Below the pieces are notes generated by a model. That model searched no databases, had not been told where the DNA came from, and was given only the letters and a program-made list of their open reading frames with translations. Shown piece by piece: positions 50,856 to 59,575 of a stretch of DNA of 64,000 nt. Each line of letters starts with the position of its first letter. Position 1 is the first letter of the stretch. The position numbers were made by a program, and so were the translations under genes. The stretch is from Microtetraspora sp. NBRC 16547 (GTDB lineage: Bacteria > Actinomycetota > Actinomycetes > Streptosporangiales > Streptosporangiaceae): NCBI RefSeq assembly GCF_030268965.1, contig NZ_BSSE01000011.1:62001-126000 (forward strand). Reading direction: 5' to 3'.

Positions 50856-51986
50856 TCAGCTGGAAATGACGACCGCGGCATCGCGCAGGCCGGCGGCATC
50901 CAGGGCCCGATCGACCGCCTCGCGCTGGTGGGCGAGGAGTTCTTGCTCAGGGGTCGAGCCGTGAATTCCGTACGGATCTGTGATGGCGACCTGCGAATCA
51001 AGCAGAGTCGCCACGACGTACGCGCCGCAGATCGGCGCGTAGAGAGGGGAATATCCGCCCTCCTGAGCGAAGACGAGACGGCCCGAGCAAAGGTCATCCG
51101 CTGCATGCATGAGCATCGCTGTCATCTCGCTGAACGAGCCGGCAGTGAGCGCCATCTGGCTGCTCGGGTCGAGAAACGCTGCGTCGTAGCCGCAGGCGAC
51201 GATGATGAGCTCTGGTCTGAAACGCGTCAGCGCGGGAACGACGAGCCTTTCGAAGGCGTAGCGATACGCTCCCGCGCCGCTCCCGGCAGGTAACGGAATA
51301 TTGATGGTGGCGCCCTGCCCTCGACCTTCTCCGGTCTCGGCGATGCTTCCGGAATCGACCGGATAGAGACGATCCTGGTGCAGACTGATGGCGAGCACGT
51401 CGGCGTCGTCGTAGTAGATCGACTGCGTGCCGTTCCCGTGATGCACATCCCAGTCCACGACCGCTACACGCCGAACTCCGAAATCGGCTCGAGCCTGTTC
51501 GATCGCCAGCGGAATATTCGCCAGAAGGCAGTAACCGCGAGCCCGGTGGCGTTCCGCGTGGTGGCCAGGTGGGCGCACCAGAGCGTAGGCTCTTGTGACT
51601 TCGCCGCTCAGGACCGCCCCCACTGCCGATGAGACGCCGCCTGCACTCGCTTTCGCGATCTCGAAGGCTCCGCGTCCGAAGCCCGCGAAGTCGCCCAATT
51701 CGCCGCCGCGTTCGCAGGAGAGCGTGCGGAAGGCTTCGATGTAGTCGCTGGTGTGCACCCGCTCGAGCTCGACATCATCGATATGGTTGGGCTCGAGCGG
51801 ACGCATGGCGTCACGAAGCCCTGTCCGGGTGAGAAGGTTGAGGAGTCGACGACGCGGCTCGGGCGTCTCGAGTTGAGCACCTGGTTCCACGTCAGGTCCG
51901 AAGTCGACGATCGATTCGTGCCAGAAGTAGCTCTCGTGAGTTACGAATCCGACTCGCGAGTCGGCGCCCGACGAAGTAGTGCCCAT
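50856..51986 (-). CDS. Histone deacetylase/acetylpolyamine amidohydrolase-family zinc deacetylase
   Basis: 376 residues. Hallmarks are ALVRPPGHHAERHRARGYCL, with the two catalytic His, VVDWDVHHGNGTQSIYY, with the zinc-ligand Asp and His, SLHQDRLYPVDSG and VACGYDAAFLDPSSQM. It removes acyl groups from amines. In bacteria this family often deacetylates polyamines, and its place as first gene of a PotDBCA-type operon supports that. The last 45 residues are a non-catalytic tail. ATG 51986 follows GAGAGGGG; the frame upstream of it belongs to the IS5 remnant. Confidence 0.92.
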   Translation of the reverse strand: MGTTSSGADSRVGFVTHESYFWHESIVDFGPDVEPGAQLETPEPRRRLLNLLTRTGLRDAMRPLEPNHIDDVELERVHTSDYIEAFRTLSCERGGELGDFAGFGRGAFEIAKASAGGVSSAVGAVLSGEVTRAYALVRPPGHHAERHRARGYCLLANIPLAIEQARADFGVRRVAVVDWDVHHGNGTQSIYYDDADVLAISLHQDRLYPVDSGSIAETGEGRGQGATINIPLPAGSGAGAYRYAFERLVVPALTRFRPELIIVACGYDAAFLDPSSQMALTAGSFSEMTAMLMHAADDLCSGRLVFAQEGGYSPLYAPICGAYVVATLLDSQVAITDPYGIHGSTPEQELLAHQREAVDRALDAAGLRDAAVVISS

Positions 51987-52099
51987 TGCGTTGCCCCTCT
52001 CTGGTGGCTCCGAAGCCATAAGATGCAGCTCGACCCGCCGAGCGACGAACTGGTTCCGGTTGATGAGCAGATAAGACGGCGTCTCGTTTAGTGAGTCAT

Positions 52100-52690
52100 G
52101 TGTAATGGGTGAGGCGGCGAGGAAAGCGCAGAACAGGCGGCCGCGGCGCTCGTTTCGGATGGTCAGGCGGCGGTAGCGATCAGCCGGGCCACCGTGCGCT
52201 TGATAAGCCGTCGGTGTTGGCCGAGCTTTTCGGGGATTCGATCCCATTGCCGGCGATGCGGGGGACGATCCAGCCCGCCTGCCCGGTCGGACAGCGCTTG
52301 GAACTTGGTGCCGGATTTGCCGCGGTCGACCGGGTTGGGCCCGGCGGGCAGCCCCCCTTACGGCCCGGACGGATGCTCCGTCGAGGACCGCGTGGGATCA
52401 GTTGTTCATTTCTAGGCTGCACAGTTCGGCGGCACAGCGGGATGGAGCCGACGCCACAGCCCGGACTGGCTCCGCTCGGTGAATCGGTGACGCACGGTGG
52501 GCACCGTGGCCCCGAACCAGGGCGGTAGATGCCGCCAGGCGCACCCGCTGGTCAACACGAACACGATGGCGGTGAACACTGCCCGATCGTCCACTCGGGA
52601 CGTCCCGCAGCCATGCGGATGCGGCTTCGCCAGTGGGATCAGCGGCTCGACCAACATGCGCAACCCGTCCGGCACGGACCATGATCTTGC
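52100..52690 (-). pseudogene. IS5-family transposase, internally deleted
   Basis: The N-terminal third reads VPDGLRMLVEPLIPLAKP followed by SRVDDRAVFTAIVFVLTSGC and AWRHLPPWFG, classic IS5. The distal part near 52100-52180 reads RYRRLTIRNERRGRLFCAFL, matching the family C-terminus. The DDE centre between them is missing or scrambled. It lies immediately upstream of the deacetylase operon and may have altered its promoter. Confidence 0.82.
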
Positions 52691-52727
52691 CCGCGCGGTC
52701 AAGGAGGATCCAATTGAGACACGCTCC

Positions 52728-52754
52728 AAAACAGCGTTTTACAACAACGTTTTA
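52728..52754. promoter_or_regulatory. Candidate TetR operator/promoter region
   Basis: AAAAC-AGC-GTTTT is a perfect palindrome (52728-52740), and CGTTTTA recurs 13 bp later (52748-52754). The AT-rich block lies about 110 bp upstream of the tetR gene. Confidence 0.4.
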
Positions 52755-52864
52755 GAAAAGGTAGCGTCGAGGTATCGGGGCGTCAAGGAGTTCGTGACGG
52801 CGACGTGATCGGGCTTCGTGGAGCACTAGGGTGGCGCTGCGCGCGATGAAGAGAGGGGGCATGG

Positions 52865-53488
52865 ATGCCCGTAGAAGTTGATCAAGACCAGCGGCTTGCC
52901 GAGATCGCCAGGGCGACAATCGAGGTCGCCAGAGAGCGCGGCCCGCGCGGAGTGACACTGCGGTCGGTGGCGGATCGGCTGGGGCGCTCCACGGCCTTCA
53001 TCACGAACTACGTCCCATCCAGAGCGCAACTCATGGTCAATGCACTCGAGCGCGCACAAAGGAACTGGAGCACGGAACGCGCCGAATGGCTGGAAGGGCG
53101 CTCGGGCCTGCAAAGGCTGGCGGAACTCGCCCGGTGGATGTGCACCTCATCTGCCGACGATCAGACCCTTCGGGCCCTCTGGATCGAAGCGATCGCCGAC
53201 GTCAAAGGAGCGGCTCGGGACGCATACGAGGTCGTCCGTTCCACGACAGACTCGACCTACGACGAGTTCTTACGCTCAGCCGAGGCGACGGCGCACGAGC
53301 GCGCGAAGGCTATCGCGGACATTTTGTATCTCTACTGTCGAGGTTTCCATGTCAAGACCGTAGAGGACCCGCAAGCGTGGACAGGAGAGCGAGTGAACCA
53401 TACTCTCGAATACCTCCTTCAGGTACTCCTCTCCTCGGCAGACGCGCAGGTATCTACCCCGCCCGCTTCTTCAGCCGTGGAACGCTGA
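52865..53488 (+). CDS. TetR-family transcriptional regulator
   Basis: 207 residues. The N-terminal helix-turn-helix is EVARERGPRGVTLRSVADRLGRSTAFITNYV, with a C-terminal helical effector domain containing LRALWIEAIADVKGAARDAYEVV. The recognition helix (STAFITNYVPSRAQL) fits the family but is unusual in sequence. It is divergent from the deacetylase/Pot operon, with the IS5 remnant between, so it is the most likely local regulator of that operon. GAGGGGG lies upstream of ATG 52865. Confidence 0.9.
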   Translation: MPVEVDQDQRLAEIARATIEVARERGPRGVTLRSVADRLGRSTAFITNYVPSRAQLMVNALERAQRNWSTERAEWLEGRSGLQRLAELARWMCTSSADDQTLRALWIEAIADVKGAARDAYEVVRSTTDSTYDEFLRSAEATAHERAKAIADILYLYCRGFHVKTVEDPQAWTGERVNHTLEYLLQVLLSSADAQVSTPPASSAVER

Positions 53489-53491
53489 ACG

Positions 53492-53632
53492 ATCGGCGTC
53501 TTGCGTGCGCAGATCGAGATCGGCCTCACCGATCCCTCCCCGGACCGTCTCTCCAGTGCGGCAGGAACTGCTGAACGCCACCCAGCGCAGCGAGCGGCTC
53601 ATCAAGGCGCTGCTCGTACTGGCCAGAGCGAG
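53492..53632 (+). pseudogene. Sensor histidine kinase fragment (post-H-box HisKA region)
   Basis: One frame reads IGVLRAQIEIGLTDPSPDRL, and after a one-base shift VRQELLNATQRSERLIKALL followed by VLARAS. Together these match the stretch after the HELRTPL box in actinobacterial histidine kinases. The phospho-acceptor His and the ATPase domain are absent. It runs directly into IS1380 sequence, so it is a chimeric remnant. Confidence 0.65.
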
Positions 53633-54100
53633 CACGGCCTGGATAGACCGCCTGCCCAGCACATCCATGCAGGTCAACACGGCGTGGTGCGTCGCCGCCG
53701 CGATCGCCACTGACCTTTTGTGCTGGCTACGGCTGCTGTGCCTGAGTGGGACCATGTCCCACGCCGAACCCAAGACGTTGCGCTACCGGCTCCTGCACAC
53801 CGCCGTACGCCTCGTGCGTGGCCAACGGAAACGGAAGATCAAGATCCCACAGGCCTGGCCCTGGGCTCACGAACTCGCCGACTGCTTCACCTTCGCGCTC
53901 GCCCTGGCCCCACCAGGCTGACGAGCACCCTGCCCCTTGCCCCCAACCCCGGAGGAACCCCACATCGGCCCGTGGAACCGACGCCCACCCGGCGCGACAG
54001 CCGGGCGGACACGCTATCCCACAGCTCGACAACATGATCGAACTCGAAGCCGAAGACCGGTTTCACACCCGAGAAGTCCCCTCGCGCCCCACCCGTGACT
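53633..54100 (+). pseudogene. IS1380-family transposase C-terminal remnant
   Basis: NTAWCVAAAIATDLLCWLRL followed by KTLRYRLLHTAVRLVRGQRK and PQAWPWAHELADCF is the conserved C-terminal end of IS1380 transposases; the stop is at 53919-53921. The following 170 bp resemble the usual non-coding right end of such elements, but I could not define a terminal repeat. The N-terminal three quarters are missing. Confidence 0.8.
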
Positions 54101-54547
54101 GATCAAGGCTGAAGGTCGCCCGCGGTCAGGTCATCCGACATGATCCAGAACTATAGATCACAAAACCTGGCTGTAGTACTAGCGAGGAGGCCATGTGAAG
54201 TTGGCCAGAAACACCCTTCCCGAAACACCCCCAAGCGACGTGAGCGCCGGGCATCCGTGACGAGCAGAGTCCCGATCGTCCACGTCGTCATCGCTCACTC
54301 CTCACATGCCGGGCCGACTACGCGCCCGGCCCCTCTCCCTGTACCTGCCCTAACGACCTGCCACGGGGTTGCGCCGACCGTCGCGGCCCGTGGCAGGTCG
54401 TCGACCGGCTCTCGGGGTAGGGCACCACGACCGCCTGCCCGCCCACCGCGTCGAGCACAGCGGGCTCGGGCACGATCGGGCGATCGGGCCCCTTGAGGCG
54501 GCGGACAGACGCGTCCCGGGTTGAGTCAGATCTCGGGCATGCACGGG
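54101..54547. other. Intergenic stretch with one hairpin
   Basis: No gene is supported. It contains the inverted repeat at 54353-54401. The rest looks like decayed sequence between the IS1380 remnant and the HbpS-like gene. Confidence 0.4.
54353..54401. terminator. 15-bp inverted repeat
   Basis: ACGACCTGCCACGGG and CCCGTGGCAGGTCGT pair perfectly around a 19-nt loop. It lies downstream of the HbpS-like gene on the minus strand; no T-run. It could be a terminator or a mobile-element end. Confidence 0.4.
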
Positions 54548-54943
54548 TCAGAGGGATGCCACGCCGGCACTGGCGCAGTCCTCATCCTGCTGGGCTGAGC
54601 CACCGCCGACACCGACACCGCCCACGAGGTTCCCGTCGACGACGATGGGAACGCCGCCTTGGCAGTAGATGATGTGCCCACCCTCAGCCGCCGCGATCCC
54701 CTGCATGATGGGCAGGTGAGCCAGTTCGGCCACGACGCCGCTGGGCCTGGCGAAGCCAGCAGCCGTGACGGCCTTGCCCTGCGAGCCGTAGCCGCCCGCC
54801 CAGTGGGCACCGTCCATGCGCTGGAATGCCACCAGGCGACCGCCCGCGTCGCAGACGGAGACACTGATGCGAATGCCGAATTCCTCGGCCTTACGGATCG
54901 CTCCCGCCAGGATCGTGTTGGCCTGCCCGAGACTGAGTGTCAT
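54548..54943 (-). CDS. GlcG/HbpS-family heme-binding-like protein
   Basis: 131 residues of the DUF336 fold: RKAEEFGIRISVSVCDAGGR followed by LVAFQRMDGAHWAG, and at the C-terminus GGVPIVVDGNLVGGVGVGGG. The family includes extracellular heme-binding HbpS and cytoplasmic GlcG-like proteins with cofactor or chaperone roles near catabolic operons. There is no signal peptide here, so it acts in the cytoplasm. It is likely cotranscribed with the small barrel protein upstream (gap 52 nt). Confidence 0.88.
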   Translation of the reverse strand: MTLSLGQANTILAGAIRKAEEFGIRISVSVCDAGGRLVAFQRMDGAHWAGGYGSQGKAVTAAGFARPSGVVAELAHLPIMQGIAAAEGGHIIYCQGGVPIVVDGNLVGGVGVGGGSAQQDEDCASAGVASL

Positions 54944-54995
54944 ACTGCATCCTTTCGTTCAACTATGGACTGGGCGACGTGAGCTCGATATGGAA

Positions 54996-55304
54996 TCACG
55001 AAATTGCTCGGAACAACGCCAATTTCGCATTGACGACGAACGGCCTGATCTTCGACTTCCATTCGCCCTCTGCAGACGCGGCGGCCCATTCGGCAGAATG
55101 TGGCAGATCTGGCGAGTCAACGTGATAGATGGTGGTGTACTTCTGCACCCCCTCGGTGGGCTCCTCGAGGACATAACGCTGCACGCTCGAAACGCCGGGT
55201 ACCTTTGAAATGGCGGGCACGTGCTCGGCGTCGTAGATGCGATTGAACTCGTCCTCGAGCTCCGTCGGGATGTCAAGCTGGACGAGCCAGATGTACTCCT
55301 TCAC
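54996..55304 (-). CDS. EthD-like dimeric alpha/beta-barrel protein
   Basis: 102 residues: KEYIWLVQLDIPTELEDEFN followed by RIYDAEHVPAISKVPGVSSV, a ferredoxin-like alpha+beta dimeric barrel with the DxxH pattern of EthD/REDY-type domains. Such proteins often accompany ring-modifying or P450 systems. GTG 55304 follows AAAGGAG. It may be cotranscribed with the SBP pseudogene region upstream. Resembles the C-terminal half of the protein at 56214. Confidence 0.85.
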   Translation of the reverse strand: MKEYIWLVQLDIPTELEDEFNRIYDAEHVPAISKVPGVSSVQRYVLEEPTEGVQKYTTIYHVDSPDLPHSAEWAAASAEGEWKSKIRPFVVNAKLALFRAIS

Positions 55305-55326
55305 GACTTCTCCTTTTCCGGGAAGG

Positions 55327-55863
55327 TCACACCCGTGCCGACTCTGCGACCAGCTTCTCGTAACTGACCTGGCCGTCCTTGAGATGCCCGAGCTTCTGAC
55401 CGACATCGATCATGACGTCGACGCCCTCCTTTTGGACCTTCCAGTCCGGCTGGATCTTCGGCACCACCGTGGTGGCGTAGTGCTCGATGTAGGCCTTGGA
55501 CGCGTTGGCGGCCTTGCCGTTGACCTGACTGCTTTCAGCAGGTCCGCAGCTGCGTCGCGATTGTCGAGGATCCACGCCTTGCCTTCCCAGGCCGCCGCCT
55601 TCCAGGCCTCCACGACGTCCGCGCCCGTGAGGTATCGGCGCCGCCGCCACGGTGAACCGGGTCGGCTTCGCCAATGCGCCCGAGGCCGTCGTCTGCCCCA
55701 CTCCGCCAGGCTCCTCGCCGCCACCGCAGGCCGCGAGAACGCTGCCTGCGGCGAGGGGCAGGGCGCCGAGGCCGGCCGCCCGAAGGGCGCTCCGGTGGGA
55801 GATGCTGGTCGGGCCGGCGGACGCGGGGCCTGGGCCGATACGGGGATTGAGGAACTGCGACAT
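55327..55863 (-). pseudogene. NMT1-like ABC substrate-binding protein, central deletion
   Basis: The N-terminus has a signal with LAACGGG lipobox, and the C-terminus (AYIEHYATTVVPKIQPDWKV then GVDVMIDVGQKLGHLKDGQ) is nearly identical to the intact protein at 61745. About 200 residues between TRFTVAA and the VVEAWKAAAWEGKAWILDNR block are deleted, and that block is in another frame. The ligand-binding domain is destroyed. Its upstream DNA also matches that of the intact copy, so this is a decayed duplicate. Confidence 0.85.
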
Positions 55864-56130
55864 GCTCAAGCTTTCTGGCAATTCGCTGTGGAATCGAGTC
55901 GGAGGAGGCAGACGCGTGGGCCTGCCCTGATCTGGTGAACGACCTTCAGCGCGATGGGCCAATTGGACGGATATAGTGCGCATCCGGCACCTGTCGGCGG
56001 CTTCGGCCGGATGTATGCGTAAATCACACGTCACCTGACGGTAAAGCGCGGTCCACATACTCTGGCCATCCCCTGGTGATGTCAAGATTCAGCCAGGCGC
56101 CCAGCCGTATAGCGGTGATAGCCACCCGCT
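55864..56130. repeat. Upstream region duplicated at 62891-63150 (copy 1)
   Basis: Segments matching the intact locus include AATTCGCTGTGGA, CTGGTGAACGACCTTCAGCG and CACATACT followed by TCAAGATTCA in the same order. They extend about 250 bp upstream of the binding-protein start. The remaining bases up to 56213 hold no gene. Confidence 0.7.
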
Positions 56131-56213
56131 GCTTCCCGTACCCGTAGCGTCAGTGCTGGCATTGGGGACACGGCTTTGCGGGACAGTTTGCTCCTGACAG
56201 ACGGAAGGAACTC

Positions 56214-56732
56214 ATGTCACCCAGGGATATCGATCTGGTCTTCACGACGGTGCGCAATCTCTCCGAGGCTCATGAACTGGCCGCGGCGACGTCCAGCGTG
56301 CTCTACCAGGCCGCCGATGACGCGCAGACGTGGGCCTGCGTGCACCCCCCGTCCTCAGGTTCCCCATTCCCTCCGGCGTTCACCGGTCAGCTCGCCGTGG
56401 ACGTGAGCAACGACGTCGATCCCTCGAGCGCGTCCATGCTCGTGACACTGCACTACACGATCCCCGAGGGCCGAGCAGCTGACTTCGAAGCGTGGTTCTC
56501 CGACGAGCATGCGCAGATCCTGGTCGAGGAGCCGGCATGGCTGTCTGTTCGGGTCGTCCGGGGTGAGTCCCGTGACGACCACTCCACGCATCTCGTGGTC
56601 CACGAACTGGCCGATGCCTCCGCACTCTCATCCGCGGCTCTGCACAGGGCGCGCGAAACTCCGGATCGTGCCCGCTTCGCGGAGCTGGACTGGTTCCGCG
56701 GCGCCCGTACACGGCAGTACGCGCGGGCCTGA
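56214..56732 (+). CDS. Dimeric alpha/beta-barrel domain protein
   Basis: 172 residues. The C-terminal 100 (MLVTLHYTIPEGRAADFEAW then FSDEHAQILVEEPAWLSVRV) match the EthD/NIPSNAP-like barrel pattern with a DEH motif; the N-terminal 70 residues look like a second, diverged module. It lies next to and in the same direction as the cysteine hydrolase gene. Function unknown. ATG 56214 follows AAGGAA. Confidence 0.75.
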   Translation: MSPRDIDLVFTTVRNLSEAHELAAATSSVLYQAADDAQTWACVHPPSSGSPFPPAFTGQLAVDVSNDVDPSSASMLVTLHYTIPEGRAADFEAWFSDEHAQILVEEPAWLSVRVVRGESRDDHSTHLVVHELADASALSSAALHRARETPDRARFAELDWFRGARTRQYARA

Positions 56733-56815
56733 AGCCGTCACCGGCCTCTTCGCGTGCCGTGCACACCACCCGTCATCATCGAGGCCGTAGTTCGGACGCA
56801 GAGAGGATGCTTGCC

Positions 56816-57457
56816 ATGCAACTTCGCGAGAAGATAACTCCTTCACGGACCGCGCTGCTGATCGTTGACATGCAGAACGACTTCTGCAGCCCTGGGGGGT
56901 TCATCGATCGGCAGACGGCGCTCTCGATCGACATGACGAGGCGGGCGGCCGAGCGCATCAGCTCGTTGCGTGATGCCGCAAACGCCCTCGATGTCCTCAC
57001 CGTGCACGTCCTGTCCCACTTCGACGAGCACTACCTCAATCCGGCGATGCGTGAGCGGCTGGAGCGGCTCGGCGTTGACCCCTATTGCGTGTCCGGGACC
57101 TGGGGCGCTCAGGAGATCGAGTCCCTCAGAGCCGGACCGGGCGAGATCGAGGTGGTCAAGCACGCCTATGACGGCTTCTACGCCACCGAGCTGGAGAAGA
57201 TCCTCAAGGATCGCGGGATCGAAACCGTGATCATGACCGGCCTGGCGACCGACAACTGCGTGGCGGCCACGGCCAAGGGCGCCTTTTACCGCGGCCACTA
57301 CGTGGTGGTCGCCTCTGACGCGTGTGCGGCCGGGAGCGATGCGCAGCACGAGATGGCCCTGCTGATGGCGAGACATGCCTACGCCGAGGCGTGCACAACT
57401 GACGACATCCTGTCCGTGTGGAGCACCGGCGTCCCAGATGATCCGTGTGTGAGTTGA
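56816..57457 (+). CDS. Isochorismatase-family cysteine hydrolase
   Basis: 213 residues. The catalytic triad of the family is visible: Asp in LLIVDMQNDFC, Lys in VVKHAYDGFYATEL and Cys in MTGLATDNCVAAT. Members hydrolyse amides such as carbamoyl or nicotinamide-like groups, or vinyl ethers. The substrate cannot be told from sequence. ATG 56816 is favoured by GAGAGG nine nt upstream; ATG 56807 is too close to it. The IS1182 remnant lies just downstream. Confidence 0.9.
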   Translation: MQLREKITPSRTALLIVDMQNDFCSPGGFIDRQTALSIDMTRRAAERISSLRDAANALDVLTVHVLSHFDEHYLNPAMRERLERLGVDPYCVSGTWGAQEIESLRAGPGEIEVVKHAYDGFYATELEKILKDRGIETVIMTGLATDNCVAATAKGAFYRGHYVVVASDACAAGSDAQHEMALLMARHAYAEACTTDDILSVWSTGVPDDPCVS

Positions 57458-57470
57458 TGTCCGACATCGG

Positions 57471-58136
57471 CGTTTGAAGCGTCCTGAGACCCTGCTGGCT
57501 AACTTGTCTCAGGCTGCGAGAGCGAGTTCTGCCAGTTCGAGGCGGGCAAGGTGGCCGGTGCGGGTCCGATCGAGTGGGTGCTCGTTCCACCAGGCGTCCA
57601 GGCGGATCAGGTTGAGCGCCACGGCGGAGAAGACGTGTTCGAGCTGGACCTTCGCCAGGCCCCGATAGCGGGCCCGGCGAACACCGGTGACCGCGACGGC
57701 CTGGCGCATGGTGCCCTCGACTCCGGCGCGGAGCTTGTCCTTGTCCTGCCACTCCTTGCTGGTCTGATCGACACGGGCCTGGTCAAGAGCTTGTTGAAGC
57801 GGGCGGGCGCGGATGGTGAGTTGGCGTCCACCCTTCTTGGCCGAGGTGCACAAGGAGCGAACCGGACACGGCCGGCAGACCTCGCCGCTGAACTTGACCA
57901 CGATCGCCGCGGTGTCGCGCTGGGTGCAGGGACTCCACGAGGAACTCGCCTGCCCTTGCGGGCAGATGACCTGCTCGGCGTCCCAGTCGATGGTGAACGC
58001 CGAGCGGTCGTAGCCGGCGGCGGCACGGGCTTGCGATGAGTGATCAAGCAGAACCGGGGTGACCAGCGTGATAGCGAACCTCTTGCGCGCACTCACGAGG
58101 ATTTCCGCGGACGGGTAGCCGGAATCGAGTCGGCCT
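57471..58136 (-). pseudogene. IS1182-family transposase C-terminal remnant
   Basis: From about 58136 the frame reads DSGYPSAEILVSARKRFAIT, then DWDAEQVICPQGQ, FSGEVCRPCPVRSLCTSAKK (the Cys-rich finger) and GTMRQAVAVTGVRRARYRGL, all IS1182 C-terminal blocks, ending at 57509. The N-terminal half with the first DDE acids is missing. The left edge near 57471 carries a GC-rich sequence that could be the element end. Confidence 0.82.
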
Positions 58137-58197
58137 CTTGCGCACAGCAGATTCTTGCATGCGGCGCCGAACGCCGTGCGCTCGCGCCCCGAGGCGC

Positions 58198-59373
58198 TCA
58201 GCCGAGGATCCGGGCCATTTCCCGGCGGACCGCGAGGTGCTCCTTCGGCCAGCCCACAGCCTCGCCACCGACCAGACGGTCCTCCCGGTAGCGGCGCACC
58301 GAGAACCGCTCCTCGTCGGGATAGCCGAGGACTTCGATGCGATCGTGCCCTCCGGGAAAGCCCGCCATCTGGACCTTGACGCCGGCTTGGTCAGTCCAAA
58401 ACCACGGGACCGGCACCGGGCCCGCGTCACGCCCCGCCAAGCGGCGGGCGACGTGCGTGGCGGCGTCGAAGGCGTTCTGGACCGACGTCACGCGCAGCAG
58501 GCCCCTCGGGCCCGGGAAGCGAACGCAGTCACCGATCGCCGAGACCCTCGGGTCGCTGGTGCGGAACGTGGTGTCGACGACGATCCCGTTGTCGACGACG
58601 ATCGACGCGGACGCCGCGAGGTCGTCATTGGCAAGGGTGCCGATCCCGACGACGACGACGTCGCAGGGGATCTCCTCCTCCGAGTCGAGGACCACGGAGC
58701 GGACACTCCCGTGCGCTCCCTTCACGAGGCGAACGGACGACCCGAACCGGAAGTTCACCCCGTCGGCCTCGTGGCGGCGACGCAGGAAGGTCGCGGTCTC
58801 TGCCGTGAGTGCTGCGGACAGGATGTCGGCGGCCACCTCGACGACCGTGACCTTCACCCCGTGGTGGCGCAGCACGCTCGCGAGCTCCAGGCCGATGAAG
58901 CCGGCTCCGACGATGAGGGCCGAACGAGCGGAGCCGAGGCTGCCCCGCAGCGCCTCGGCGTCGTGGGCGTCGTGCAGCGTGTGTATGCCGCTGAGCCCGT
59001 GGGTCGGGAACGGCAACTCCCGTGGGCGGGAGCCGAGCGCCAGGACGAGGTGGTCGTACTCGAGCCGGTCGCCGGACTCGAGGACGACATGACGGTCGGT
59101 GCGGTCGATCTTGACGACTGCGTCACCGAGTCGCAGGTCGATGCTGGAGTCGTCGTAGTGCTCAGGCGGGTGGAAGGCGAGCGCTGCCAGGTCCTTCGCG
59201 TCACCGAGCAGTTCCTTGGACAACGGCGGCCGCTGGTAGGGCATCCACGGGTCGGCGTCGACCAGGGTCAGACGGCCTACCCAGCCCAGACGACGCAGCG
59301 CCGTGGCAACCTGCGTGCCGCCGTGCCCGGCGCCAACGACGACGACGTCGTTGGCCACCACATCGCCGGTCAT
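58198..59373 (-). CDS. Ferredoxin-NAD(P)H reductase, FAD-dependent
   Basis: About 391 residues. The FAD motif is VVVVGAGHGGTQVATAL, PYQRPPLSKELL follows, the NAD(P) motif is ALIVGAGFIGLELASVLRHHG, and GDCVRFPG binds the FAD ribityl end. It belongs to the class of reductases that feed electrons from NAD(P)H to P450 ferredoxins. Its start (ATG 59373) overlaps the ferredoxin stop (TGATG), so reductase, ferredoxin and P450 form one operon. Confidence 0.95.
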   Translation of the reverse strand: MTGDVVANDVVVVGAGHGGTQVATALRRLGWVGRLTLVDADPWMPYQRPPLSKELLGDAKDLAALAFHPPEHYDDSSIDLRLGDAVVKIDRTDRHVVLESGDRLEYDHLVLALGSRPRELPFPTHGLSGIHTLHDAHDAEALRGSLGSARSALIVGAGFIGLELASVLRHHGVKVTVVEVAADILSAALTAETATFLRRRHEADGVNFRFGSSVRLVKGAHGSVRSVVLDSEEEIPCDVVVVGIGTLANDDLAASASIVVDNGIVVDTTFRTSDPRVSAIGDCVRFPGPRGLLRVTSVQNAFDAATHVARRLAGRDAGPVPVPWFWTDQAGVKVQMAGFPGGHDRIEVLGYPDEERFSVRRYREDRLVGGEAVGWPKEHLAVRREMARILG

Positions 59374-59561
59374 CACACGAGCTGGATCGCTATGGTCGGG
59401 CAGGCTGCGATGGTCTCACGGACCTGCGCGACATCATCACCCTCCACCGTGTCCTGCAAAGTGAAGGCGACGCCCTCGTCGTCCTGGTCGAAGTAGGCGG
59501 GTGCCAGCATGACGCACTGGCCTGCCCCGCAGCACTTGTCCTGATCGATCTCGATATGCAT
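59373..59561 (-). CDS. Ferredoxin, 3Fe-4S P450-partner type
   Basis: 62 residues. CCGAGQC gives Cys10/11 and Cys16, with the distal Cys in AACPTIAIQL, the pattern of single-cluster actinobacterial P450 ferredoxins. It lies 14 nt after the P450 stop and overlaps the reductase start. It carries electrons from the reductase to the P450. Confidence 0.93.
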   Translation of the reverse strand: MHIEIDQDKCCGAGQCVMLAPAYFDQDDEGVAFTLQDTVEGDDVAQVRETIAACPTIAIQLV

Positions 59562-59575
59562 GGGTGGCTCTTCCC

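Noticed and set aside
54353-54401. CRISPR-like or attachment-site repeat
   Set aside because: Single inverted repeat without spacing regularity or a second copy; treated as a terminator-like hairpin.
58138-59496. 452-codon plus-strand frame
   Set aside because: Antisense to the ferredoxin reductase; repetitive Asp/Val/Arg composition.
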